Source: an uncultured Clostridia bacterium (GTDB lineage Bacteria > Bacillota > Clostridia > Christensenellales > Borkfalkiaceae). From it: DNA of 43,239 bases. Below, piece after piece: positions 24,705-31,900 of the stretch. The first letter of the stretch is position 1. Each line of letters opens with the position of its first letter. A program made the position numbers and the translations under genes. The stretch is taken from the NCBI GenBank assembly GCA_947631465.1, contig CANRLK010000012.1:1-43239 (forward strand). The letters run 5' to 3'. The notes below the pieces were generated by a model. That model made no database searches. It was given only the letters and a program-made list of their open reading frames with translations, and had not been told where the DNA came from.

Positions 24705-25889
24705 ATGAAAATTTGTGCGGTAATTTGCGAATATGACCCCTTCCATAACGGACATAAGTACCAGCTCGACGTCATACGGGAAAAAAGCGGGTGCGATGCG
24801 GTGCTCTGCCTCATGAGCGGCAACTTCACCCAGCGGGGCGAGATCGCGGTGCTCTCCAAATTTGCCCGCGCGCGGCATGCCGTGGAAAACGGCGCAGACG
24901 CCTGTTTGGAACTTCCCGCCGCCTTTGCCGTTGCCCCTGCCGAACTCTTTTCTGGCGGCGCGGTCCATCTCCTCTCCTCCATTCCATCGGTCGATCGCCT
25001 CGCCTTCGGCTGCGAGAGCGGAAGCAGAGAAGATTTTCTCTCCGCGGCAAACGCGACGCTTGTAGAGGACAAGACCTTCAAGGCGCGCTTCAAGGAGAAT
25101 ATGGCAAGGGGGCTCTCCTATGCCAAGGCAAGGACGGAGACCGCGCTTTCGCTGAGCGACAAGCTCGATCCCGACCTATTTATCAAGCCAAACAATCTGC
25201 TCGGCGTCGAGTATTGCCGCGCGCTGCTTCTTGCAAAGAGCAAGATCTCCCCCATGCCCATCCCGCGGGTCGGCGGCGGATACTCGGACAGCGAACTCAA
25301 AGAAAATTACTCTTCCGCATCCGCGATCCGAGCTACGCTCAAAGACGGCGGGAAGAAGGAGAAAAAAATCTTGAAGGCAAACCTGCCCGAAGGAGTGCTT
25401 GACGATCTTGAAAATGCGCCGCAAACGGCTTATAAGGAAGCCGCGCTGTGCGCATTGATCGCAAAGCCTTTGAGCGACATCGCCCGCACGACGGACTGTT
25501 CGGAGGGGCTGGAAAACAGGCTGCGCGACCTCGCGAGGACGAGCCCCGACTATGATGAATTGATGCAAAAGGTCGTCTCGAAGCGATACACACTCTCGCA
25601 TTTGAGACGGATCTTGGCGCAGAACCTTCTGGGGCTGACGCGGAAGGATACGAAGGAATATCTTTCGTCGCCGCTTTATTATAAACTGCTGTGCGTGAAG
25701 AAGGAGCGCAAGGAAGAGATATTGTCCGCGCTTTCCGAGGGAGAATATCCGCTGATCGCCAGAAAGAGCGACGAGCAAAAGTTGAAGAAATCTGCCCTAT
25801 CGTGTTATGAGACGGACGTGCGCGCCAATGATTTATTCAATATCCTAACGAAGAGCTACACAAACGCCCATGAAACACTGTTTGTTTAA
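24705..25889 (+). CDS. tmcAL: tRNA(Met) cytidine acetate ligase
   Basis: 394 residues. The HIGH-type nucleotidyltransferase motif EYDPFHNGHKYQLD and CLMSGNFTQRGE at the N-terminus, with LPAAFAVAPAELFSGGAV and KPNNLLGVEYCRAL, identify TmcAL (B. subtilis YlbM). The enzyme activates acetate with ATP and acetylates C34 of elongator tRNA(Met). Free acetate is its substrate, and the neighbours are pta and ackA; the link is common in Clostridia and fits co-regulation with acetate metabolism (inference). The length is normal. The C-terminal third is helical and less conserved. Confidence 0.92.
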   Translation: MKICAVICEYDPFHNGHKYQLDVIREKSGCDAVLCLMSGNFTQRGEIAVLSKFARARHAVENGADACLELPAAFAVAPAELFSGGAVHLLSSIPSVDRLAFGCESGSREDFLSAANATLVEDKTFKARFKENMARGLSYAKARTETALSLSDKLDPDLFIKPNNLLGVEYCRALLLAKSKISPMPIPRVGGGYSDSELKENYSSASAIRATLKDGGKKEKKILKANLPEGVLDDLENAPQTAYKEAALCALIAKPLSDIARTTDCSEGLENRLRDLARTSPDYDELMQKVVSKRYTLSHLRRILAQNLLGLTRKDTKEYLSSPLYYKLLCVKKERKEEILSALSEGEYPLIARKSDEQKLKKSALSCYETDVRANDLFNILTKSYTNAHETLFV

Positions 25890-26036
25890 GGAAATGTTCT
25901 TCTTACTTTTACCTTGCTTTCACAGAATCTTCACTTGGTCGGTATATGATAAGAATGTAAATCAAAGCACAAGACAGCAGTCGAGTGCGACAAAACAAGT
26001 TTACACTCCACATTTTTTTCATATTCTCTCACAAGC

Positions 26037-26078
26037 AGAACCCCCCTCGGAAATCGAAGGAGGTTTTGCTTTTTTCTT
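26037..26078 (+). terminator. Terminator-like hairpin after tmcAL
   Basis: An imperfect hairpin (AACCCCCCTCGG with CGAAGGAGGTTTT) is followed by a T-rich run. It lies 150 nt after the tmcAL stop; nothing else is seen in the 25890-26036 interval, which is AT-rich. Confidence 0.6.
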
Positions 26079-26093
26079 TAAGGATCGTTGAGA

Positions 26094-26140
26094 AAACAGG
26101 CTGTCAGGGGCTTAAAACCCGAAACAGCCTGTTTTTTTAT
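26094..26140. terminator. Strong terminator at the edge of the R-M island
   Basis: An 11-bp perfect stem AAACAGGCTGT (26094-26104) with ACAGCCTGTTT (26124-26134), followed by T residues on the plus strand; A-rich on the left, so likely bidirectional. It separates tmcAL from the convergent restriction gene. Confidence 0.85.
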
Positions 26141-26153
26141 GGCTAAAAGTAAT

Positions 26154-26894
26154 TTAGGACTTTTTCAGTCGCCCCAATGTAATGTGATAAGTCCGATCAA
26201 TAAAATCTTCATAATCGTTATAAATAACGCCGTCAGCGAAGGGATCGCCGCTTATTTGGGTAGCGTACGTCAGCAAATCCGAATCATCTATTACCGACTG
26301 ATAGTAAGTGGCATATTCTTTATCATCTCTATAATGATAGAGTGGAGCTTTCTCATTTAACTTTATTAAGACAACAAGCGTTTTATCTGGTGTATGGAAG
26401 AATACAGAAGGATCGTCTTTTGACAGTGCCAAGTATTTATCCATATTATGTGGAGTGATAGTGTCATACCGCTTAAAACTTCCTCCCTTTTCGTAATATG
26501 GAACTTTATCAAAAATGATAAAAATTTGGAAATATGGAATAGCATTTGAACGTATATTTGCCGTTTCTCCCAACATATTCTCAAAATAGTTGTTGCTGTT
26601 TTGAGAATAATTTCTCATCACAAATTTTACAGCATACCCTGCAACAACTTTTCCTGCTTTCTCAATTGTTATATCCACATTTTTTGGGTAGTATCTCCCC
26701 TCAATGCTACCTTCTTTATCATCTCCTAAACCTTGCGAGTGAATAGAAAAGCCACCTCCAAACTTTTCAGCCAAGTCTGTTGCAATGTGTCCATGTAATG
26801 TTTTTAATTTTGCGGTGCTTCGTGAGGTACCCACCCACAAATATGTATGGAACGAATCTTTTATGATTTTAAGAAAATCATCATTTGTCATCAT
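26154..26894 (-). CDS. Probable type II restriction endonuclease
   Basis: 246 residues, AT-rich codons unlike the flanking core genes. The likely PD-(D/E)XK-type core is VDITIEKAGKVVAGYAVKFV with Asp74 and Lys90 in the usual spacing, although the residue two before Lys is Ala rather than Glu/Asp; NYFENMLGETANIR follows, as in several nucleases paired with TaqI-like methylases. The assignment rests mainly on context: ATG 26894 overlaps the methyltransferase stop, so the genes are coupled. The recognition sequence cannot be read from sequence. A GGAGGG site precedes the ATG. Confidence 0.7.
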   Translation of the reverse strand: MMTNDDFLKIIKDSFHTYLWVGTSRSTAKLKTLHGHIATDLAEKFGGGFSIHSQGLGDDKEGSIEGRYYPKNVDITIEKAGKVVAGYAVKFVMRNYSQNSNNYFENMLGETANIRSNAIPYFQIFIIFDKVPYYEKGGSFKRYDTITPHNMDKYLALSKDDPSVFFHTPDKTLVVLIKLNEKAPLYHYRDDKEYATYYQSVIDDSDLLTYATQISGDPFADGVIYNDYEDFIDRTYHITLGRLKKS

Positions 26895-28345
26895 GCTACA
26901 AGCCCTCCTTCGTAGGCTAATTTATAATCCAAAAACGCTTTAACATCTTTTGAAGAATAGGTGTAATAACCGCCACTCTTATATTTCCCAAGCAATGAGA
27001 TATAAGCCACAAAGTCGTCTGACATAAGTGCTTCCTTCGCCATCTCAATTTTAACCGCATCTCCAACGAGATACAGACCGCTATACACTCCCACTCCTGC
27101 TGGTGCGGGAATCAATTTCAAATCATCGATTGTGCGTAATAAGGTGTTGATAGTTAATTTGTATTTATAAGTATCGTTAATGGCTTGACTCCTGCCAAAA
27201 GCATACCAATAGCTGTCCGATCCATTTTCGCTACTTCTTTTGATTAATTGTTTTTTGTGTGAAAGAAGATAATTATATAGGTTATCATCTTTTTTAATTT
27301 CACTTTCGGGAATTAGCCTTGAATCCCTTCCATAAGGATAGAAGATATGGGCATATTTCCCTGTGGACGCTTTGATAACGGGAATTATGTATGCCGATTC
27401 AAAATCGAAGTCCCCAATAAAAACTTCGTCGCAAAGTGTCGCATAACCATTTTTAACAGCTATATCACAATGTCCCAAGTTATAAAAGACCTTTTGCAAT
27501 AAATGAAGGGCACTTTTATTGGAGAAATAAAAATGATTGCAAATATAATAGTCATCAGGAGTCAAACTATCCACATAATATGGAATCTTATTCTTTTCGT
27601 CGAATTGATAAAAAGACATAACGTCAGTATCTTTCGTCTTTTTCAGGATAACAATAGTCGTATATGTTGTCGCTTCAAACGCTTGATAATGCTTCAAATC
27701 AATTACTTTTTCAATTAAATTGTTGTTAATTAGGTGTTTTCGTAAAGCTTCGCCTGCAAGACTATTAAAGAACGAACTGGGGGTAATATAGCCCAAAACG
27801 CCGTTTTGATTCAGCATTTTTAGTCCGATTTCATAAAAGACAATATAGAAGTCTGTCATTCCCGATTGAGCGAATGAAAACTGTTTTACACGGTCAAACG
27901 AATCGCCTACGTTATGTACGCGAACATAGGGCGGATTACCTAAAACAAAATCCATTTTGCCATCGTATTCATGAACGTCCATTGCGTCAGCACATTTTAT
28001 ATCCCACGCAACGGAAGTTATGCCGTAATTCTGCGCAATCGCAGAAACATTTTGTATGCACTTATTACATTCTACTTCATCTATTTCTATGCCATGAATG
28101 TATTGACACAGGTCTTGGGCAATCTCATTTTGAGACAAACCAGCTTGTGTTGCACTTTTACAATAGCGCGCTACAATTTCTACGAGAAATGCGCCGTCGC
28201 CGCAACTGTTGTCTATAACGTGTTTTTTAATAATGCCTACGCCATAATAGCCAGACATATCTAAAATGTTTTGTACAATAAATTCGGGCGTATAAAACCG
28301 ACCGTTTGATTTCTCGACTGAAATATGCTTTTCTCGACCAACCAT
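26891..28345 (-). CDS. N6-adenine DNA methyltransferase of a type II R-M system
   Basis: 484 residues. AdoMet motif I VIDNSCGDGAFLVEI (43-57) and catalytic motif IV GNPPYVRV (135-142) show a gamma-type N6-adenine methylase (TaqI/Eco57I-like). The region after about 250 would be the target-recognition domain, with GRSQAINDTYKYKLTIN and a PAPAGVGVYSGLYLVG segment. It protects host DNA from the coupled nuclease. ATG 28345 has an AAGGACG site; an in-frame ATG at 28390 overlaps the -10 and is rejected. Low GC marks it as horizontally acquired. Confidence 0.9.
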   Translation of the reverse strand: MVGREKHISVEKSNGRFYTPEFIVQNILDMSGYYGVGIIKKHVIDNSCGDGAFLVEIVARYCKSATQAGLSQNEIAQDLCQYIHGIEIDEVECNKCIQNVSAIAQNYGITSVAWDIKCADAMDVHEYDGKMDFVLGNPPYVRVHNVGDSFDRVKQFSFAQSGMTDFYIVFYEIGLKMLNQNGVLGYITPSSFFNSLAGEALRKHLINNNLIEKVIDLKHYQAFEATTYTTIVILKKTKDTDVMSFYQFDEKNKIPYYVDSLTPDDYYICNHFYFSNKSALHLLQKVFYNLGHCDIAVKNGYATLCDEVFIGDFDFESAYIIPVIKASTGKYAHIFYPYGRDSRLIPESEIKKDDNLYNYLLSHKKQLIKRSSENGSDSYWYAFGRSQAINDTYKYKLTINTLLRTIDDLKLIPAPAGVGVYSGLYLVGDAVKIEMAKEALMSDDFVAYISLLGKYKSGGYYTYSSKDVKAFLDYKLAYEGGLVA

Positions 28346-28378
28346 ATCAATACGTCCTTGCGCTACTTTTGCTTTTAT

Positions 28379-28407
28379 ATTATAACACAAAAATAAGACA
28401 TTATCAA
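28379..28407 (-). promoter_or_regulatory. R-M operon promoter
   Basis: TTGATA (28407-28402), 17-nt spacer, TATAAT (28384-28379), giving a leader of about 28 nt before the methyltransferase ATG. Confidence 0.8.
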
Positions 28408-28455
28408 GTGTTCCGTATTGAATTCCGTGCCTAAATAAATTTCGTTATAAGAAAA

Positions 28456-28488
28456 ACCGCCGACGAAGCGTAATGCTCTGTCGGCGGT
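28456..28488 (+). terminator. Hairpin left of the 28564 gene
   Basis: A perfect 9-bp stem ACCGCCGAC with GTCGGCGGT; the loop contains GAAGCGTAATGCTCT. A similar hairpin (GCCGACGAAG...) lies at 28977-29004 in the same orientation, so the small gene between them is bracketed by direct hairpin repeats. Confidence 0.65.
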
Positions 28489-28528
28489 CTATTTTATAAT
28501 GAATTCTTTGGCGTGATACCTACCTCGC

Positions 28529-28557
28529 TTGATTTTCGTGTGGGTTTATGGTATAAT
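28529..28557 (+). promoter_or_regulatory. Leaderless promoter of the 28564 gene
   Basis: TTGATT (28529-28534), 17-nt spacer, TATAAT (28552-28557), then GAAAAC and ATG at 28564. The predicted transcription start is the A of the ATG, and no ribosome site exists. Confidence 0.8.
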
Positions 28558-28563
28558 GAAAAC

Positions 28564-28956
28564 ATGACATACAAGATTTACGATGAAAAATTTCCGCATG
28601 ATCGCTATGAAATTGCGGAAGTTTTACAAAATTCAGACGGAACGAAGATCGTTTTGGAAGGTGTTTCGCATATTGTGACCGTCAATTTCGGCTTTGTAGA
28701 GGCGCTATGTATTTGTGACGAAGGCAGAAGAATCCAATCTTATCATCAAATTCCCGAAATTCAAGCCTATCGGAAGACAGACTTCGAGGGAAATCCCCTT
28801 TATATTGTAGAGGGTTCGGACTTTATGAATTGGCTTATGAAAGAAAGTTGCGGCTTTTCGTTTGATGACCTGCACTTTGCAATCATCACAGAGAACAATT
28901 TTCTTGACATTGCCGCGCCATTCCCGCCAAAAATCGACGCCAAAGAAAAAATATGA
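28564..28956 (+). CDS. Unknown 130-aa protein
   Basis: No family recognised. Soluble, acidic, no signal peptide; begins MTYKIYDEKFPHDRYEIAEV and has a predicted beta-rich first half (SHIVTVNFGFVEALCI), then DFMNWLMKESCGFSFDDLHF. The base composition is as AT-rich as the R-M genes next to it, so it probably arrived with them or separately into the same spot. The ATG at 28564 is set by the promoter only 6 nt upstream; there is no ribosome site. Flanked by two similar hairpins, which gives it a cassette-like look. Confidence 0.65.
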   Translation: MTYKIYDEKFPHDRYEIAEVLQNSDGTKIVLEGVSHIVTVNFGFVEALCICDEGRRIQSYHQIPEIQAYRKTDFEGNPLYIVEGSDFMNWLMKESCGFSFDDLHFAIITENNFLDIAAPFPPKIDAKEKI

Positions 28957-28976
28957 AGGAAGTTAAATAGAAAAAA

Positions 28977-29004
28977 TGCCGACGAAGTTTTATGCTTCTC
29001 GGCA
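28977..29004 (+). terminator. Hairpin right of the 28564 gene
   Basis: TGCCGA...TCGGCA with an inner GAAG/CTTC stem, followed by TCTGTTTTTT. Terminates the small gene, and resembles 28456-28488. Confidence 0.7.
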
Positions 29005-29038
29005 GTCTGTTTTTTGACGAAATTTAGAAAGACATGTC

Positions 29039-29065
29039 AAAGCCGCTCCCGACGGGAGCGGCTTT
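29039..29065. terminator. Bidirectional terminator between convergent genes
   Basis: A perfect 12-bp stem AAAGCCGCTCCC (29039-29050) with GGGAGCGGCTTT (29054-29065), loop GAC. It serves the plus-strand small gene and the minus-strand cupin gene. Confidence 0.88.
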
Positions 29066-29103
29066 CTTATTGATCACTTCATGAAAACGACGGAAACCCT
29101 CGA

Positions 29104-29460
29104 TCAAAAGATCTCGGCGTCGGCGGCGGTATAGCCTTCGAGCGACCCCGCCTTCACTTGGATGCAAAGATATTTCATCCCGCATTTCTCGGACGCAAAA
29201 AACCTGCGCTTCGCCTTCGGTTCAATGTGAACCCAATCCCCCGCCGAAAGCGGCACGTCCTTACCGTCGATCTCCGCTCTTCCCTCGCCTTCCAAAATGC
29301 AGTAGATCTCCTCATTCTTCTTGTGCGCATGCACGAACGGCACGCTCGCGCCCTGCGGCAATGCGTTCACGCTGATCTCCGCACCCGTAAGATGCAATGC
29401 GTCATGAAGCTCCGTTCTCGCTCCGTCTCCGACATGTACTTTGCTGAAATTGTCTGCCAT
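29104..29460 (-). CDS. Cupin-domain protein
   Basis: 118 residues, single cupin_2 barrel. The metal-site motifs are VPFVHAHKKNEEIYCILEGE (His, His and Glu in cupin motif 1) and the GDWVHIEPKAKRRFFA region (motif 2). Such small cupins are isomerases, sensors or sugar-binding proteins; the substrate is unknown. ATG 29460 has a GGAGGG site. It is divergent from an HxlR regulator across a 212-bp region containing a 14-bp tandem repeat, so it is a likely regulatory target (inference). Confidence 0.85.
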   Translation of the reverse strand: MADNFSKVHVGDGARTELHDALHLTGAEISVNALPQGASVPFVHAHKKNEEIYCILEGEGRAEIDGKDVPLSAGDWVHIEPKAKRRFFASEKCGMKYLCIQVKAGSLEGYTAADAEIF

Positions 29461-29511
29461 CTTTTTACCCTCCAATAATTTTTATTTGCGCTTTTCTTCG
29501 CGACTTACTTT

Positions 29512-29539
29512 ATAACACTTCTAAGATAACACTTCTAAG
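29512..29539. promoter_or_regulatory. Candidate operator: two tandem 14-bp repeats
   Basis: ATAACACTTCTAAG occurs twice without spacing (29512-29525, 29526-29539), 52 nt upstream of the cupin start, overlapping a possible TATAAA -10 on the minus strand. It may bind the divergent HxlR-type regulator. Confidence 0.5.
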
Positions 29540-29610
29540 AAAATTTTGCACGACCGTTACAAATCTATTACCTTATAATAAAAACAATACCAAGTTTCTT
29601 TTTTGAACTA

Positions 29611-29639
29611 TTGACAATTCCGTTGGGATATGATAAAAT
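29611..29639 (+). promoter_or_regulatory. hxlR-like gene promoter
   Basis: TTGACA (29611-29616), 17-nt spacer, TAAAAT (29634-29639), then a leader with CAAGGAG before the ATG at 29673. Confidence 0.8.
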
Positions 29640-29672
29640 CAAAGACAACGAAAATTCAAGGAGAAACATCTC

Positions 29673-30002
29673 ATGTTGACGAAGGAAGAACTGCCCGACT
29701 GCCCCGTCGCGACGACCGTGCGGCTCGTCGGGAACAAATGGAAACTCTTGATCATCCGCAATCTCATCTACCACGGAAAACAGCGGTTTACCGATTTTTT
29801 AAGATCGATCCCAGCGATCAGTAAAAAAGTGCTCACCGACAACCTGCGCGCCCTCGAAGAGGACGGGCTCGTCGAACGCCAGGTCTTTGCGGAAGTCCCG
29901 CCCCGCGTCGAATATACCCTCTCCTCGCTCGGCTCGTCCTTAAAACCCATCCTCGACGCAATGTCCGATTGGGGAACAGAGTACAAATCCTCTCTGCTCT
30001 GA
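29673..30002 (+). CDS. HxlR-family winged-helix transcriptional regulator
   Basis: 109 residues, the typical size. CPVATTVRLVGNKWKLLIIR (10-29) carries the conserved Cys, which in several HxlR members senses electrophiles or redox state, followed by the helix-turn-helix FTDFLRSIPAISKKVLTDNL and the wing PPRVEYTLSSLG. It probably acts as a dimer on the adjacent intergenic region. Likely targets are itself and the divergent cupin gene. The start is supported by AAGGAG and a strong promoter. Confidence 0.93.
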   Translation: MLTKEELPDCPVATTVRLVGNKWKLLIIRNLIYHGKQRFTDFLRSIPAISKKVLTDNLRALEEDGLVERQVFAEVPPRVEYTLSSLGSSLKPILDAMSDWGTEYKSSLL

Positions 30003-30096
30003 TTTTTCGCCTGCAAAGCAAATCTACTCGTTTTCCTGCAAAAAAGCCTCAAAAATCGGAAAAATTGCACTTCACTTCTCGTTTTTCGGCGGTTTG

Positions 30097-30124
30097 CATA
30101 GTACTATGCGTGACATAGTACTAT
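30097..30124. repeat. Two ATAGTACTAT palindromes
   Basis: The 10-bp perfect palindrome ATAGTACTAT occurs at 30098-30107 and 30115-30124, 17 bp centre to centre, between convergent hxlR and htrA ends. A related motif is at 21345-21371. Confidence 0.6.
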
Positions 30125-30155
30125 CATTTTGCCAGTCAGCCCCCTTTCTCCCCTT

Positions 30156-31250
30156 TCACGCGCCGTATTGGAAGGCGGTGACGGTGACCGTCTCGGGCTC
30201 TTGCTCAAACGACAGGCTTCCGCCGAAAATCCCCTGCGAATAGCTCCCGCGATAGAGTTCGACCTCTACCTTGCCGCCGACCTCGACCTGCCCCATCGCA
30301 TCGTTATAATCGAGAATGGACGTGATCTCCTTGCCGTTGATCTTTGCGATCTTATCGTACTGCTGAAAACTTTTGTCCGCTTTTTCCGAGAGTCCCGAAA
30401 TGTAAACGACGGTCTGCGCCGCGCTGCCCATGCCGCTTGAAAGCGAACCTTCGGCAAGCTCGATCCCGAGGGTCGCCCGACCCACGAGGTAGCCGTTCTC
30501 GGTGAGGAGCGAATAGGCTGCCCTTGCGGCGTTTGCGGGGATCGCAAAGCACAGCCCTTCGATGCCCTCGTCGCTCGTCTTGGCGTTGACGACCCCGATG
30601 AGCTGTCCGCGCATATTAAAAAGTCCCCCGCCCGAGTTGCCGGGATTGATCGCGGCGTCCGTCTGCAAAAGCGTCATCGAATAGTTGCCGATCGCGATCG
30701 TCCTGCTCGTCGCCGAAAGAATGCCGTGCGTCACCGTCCCGCCCAAATTGCCGAGCGGGTTGCCGATCGCAAGCACAACTTCGCCGATTTGAAGCTCGTC
30801 GCTGTTCCCCCAGACCGCAAGCGTCCAAGTATCGTCCGTCTTGACCGTGATGACCGCAATGTCCGCGGAATCGTCGGACGCCACAAGCGACGCTTGATAT
30901 TCCTTGCCCGCGCGAGTCCGAACGGTGATGTCGTTTGCGCCCTCGATGACGTGATGGTTGGTCACGATGAGATAGCTCCCTTCCGACTCGCCCACGATCA
31001 CCCCGCTTCCCGCGCCCGAGACGATGTACTGCCTTCCGAAACGGGTCGTCACCGACTCCGTGGAGATCTCGACGACCGTATCCGCGACCTTTTTCACAAC
31101 TTCCGTCATGGAACTTTCCACCGCGGACTCCGCCGCATAGTACGAGACCGCCGCGCGGAAGGTCTCTTCCTTCTCCCCGCAGCCCGAAGGCACAAACAGA
31201 AGCATCGCGCCCGCAAATATCGCCGCCAATCCGATTGCAAATTTTTTCAT
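30156..31250 (-). CDS. HtrA/DegP-like serine protease made as a lipoprotein
   Basis: 364 residues. Signal peptide with lipobox-like FVPSGC (Cys24), so membrane-anchored by lipid rather than by the TM helix usual in Gram-positive HtrA. The trypsin-like domain has the triad His100 (TNHHVIEG), Asp130 (DDSADIAVI) and Ser206 (NPGNSGGGLF). The C-terminal PDZ domain (about 265-345) contains YDKIAKINGKEITSILDYND. Its role would be envelope protein quality control. ATG 31250 follows AAAGGAGGG. It is transcribed from its own promoter and separated by a terminator from the phage-like cluster. Confidence 0.9.
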   Translation of the reverse strand: MKKFAIGLAAIFAGAMLLFVPSGCGEKEETFRAAVSYYAAESAVESSMTEVVKKVADTVVEISTESVTTRFGRQYIVSGAGSGVIVGESEGSYLIVTNHHVIEGANDITVRTRAGKEYQASLVASDDSADIAVITVKTDDTWTLAVWGNSDELQIGEVVLAIGNPLGNLGGTVTHGILSATSRTIAIGNYSMTLLQTDAAINPGNSGGGLFNMRGQLIGVVNAKTSDEGIEGLCFAIPANAARAAYSLLTENGYLVGRATLGIELAEGSLSSGMGSAAQTVVYISGLSEKADKSFQQYDKIAKINGKEITSILDYNDAMGQVEVGGKVEVELYRGSYSQGIFGGSLSFEQEPETVTVTAFQYGA

Positions 31251-31296
31251 GTCGCCCTCCTTTTCGTTCACAATGAGATTGAATTTTATATCTCTT

Positions 31297-31324
31297 ATTA
31301 TATACTCGCTTTTTGATTTGTCAA
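31297..31324 (-). promoter_or_regulatory. htrA-like gene promoter
   Basis: TTGACA (31324-31319), 16-nt spacer, TATAAT (31302-31297); leader about 40 nt. Confidence 0.75.
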
Positions 31325-31363
31325 GCCTTGTGTGAAAAATTCACTTCTTCCAAAACGCAGAAA

Positions 31364-31390
31364 GCGGCTCGGACAAACCGTCCGAGCCGC
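31364..31390 (-). terminator. Terminator of the phage-like head cluster
   Basis: An 11-bp perfect stem GCGGCTCGGAC with GTCCGAGCCGC (31364-31374, 31380-31390), about 15 nt after the last gene of the cluster. The minus-strand 3' flank is TTTCTGCGTTTTGG. Confidence 0.8.
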
Positions 31391-31405
31391 CCTGTTTGAC
31401 CTTTT

Positions 31406-31900
31406 TTACTTCACATACGAGGCGAGAAGGTCATACAGCGTTTGGTAGTACTCGCCGAGATAGGACTTTGCAAGCGTATCCATCGCATAGGCTTCGAGGC
31501 GCGCCTTGGCGTTGGTCGTGACGTGCATGTAATAGTCCCTCACGACCAAAAACCTTTGGGGCGCAGCGAGCTTATAGTTGGGATTTTCGGGATAGGAATA
31601 CGGTCCGAACTCGTTCCCGTCCGAATATGCCCCCTCATAGGCGAGCTGGTAGAGAAGATCTTCCTTGATGACGGCGATCTTGACCTCGGCTTCCGCATCG
31701 AGCTGTGCGCCGTAGTCCTCGACAAGGGTCGAGCGGGCGACGCCGTTCGATAAAAGGGTACGAAGGAATTTGTCCTTCTTCTCCTTGGCGTCCGAAAGGA
31801 GCTTGTCCTTCTGCGCCTGCGCCGAACGGATCATCGAAAGCTGCACGCTCGTCAGATTTTGAAACTCTTCCTCTTCCAAATCCACGATGTCGATCACCAT
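31406..31900 (-). CDS. Phage-cluster protein of unknown function (last gene)
   Basis: 164 residues, helical. The first 50 residues form a charged coiled-coil-like helix (SAQAQKDKLLSDAKEKKDKF); the rest has EFGPYSYPENPNYKLAAPQR and a long C-terminal helix. No family recognised. ATG 31900 overlaps the stop of the upstream propeller gene by 7 nt and has a GGAGGAGAAC site, so it is cotranslated with the head genes. In P22 gene order the position after gp10 is the gp26 needle; similarity to a needle is only positional, and this protein is shorter. Confidence 0.65.
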   Translation of the reverse strand: MVIDIVDLEEEEFQNLTSVQLSMIRSAQAQKDKLLSDAKEKKDKFLRTLLSNGVARSTLVEDYGAQLDAEAEVKIAVIKEDLLYQLAYEGAYSDGNEFGPYSYPENPNYKLAAPQRFLVVRDYYMHVTTNAKARLEAYAMDTLAKSYLGEYYQTLYDLLASYVK

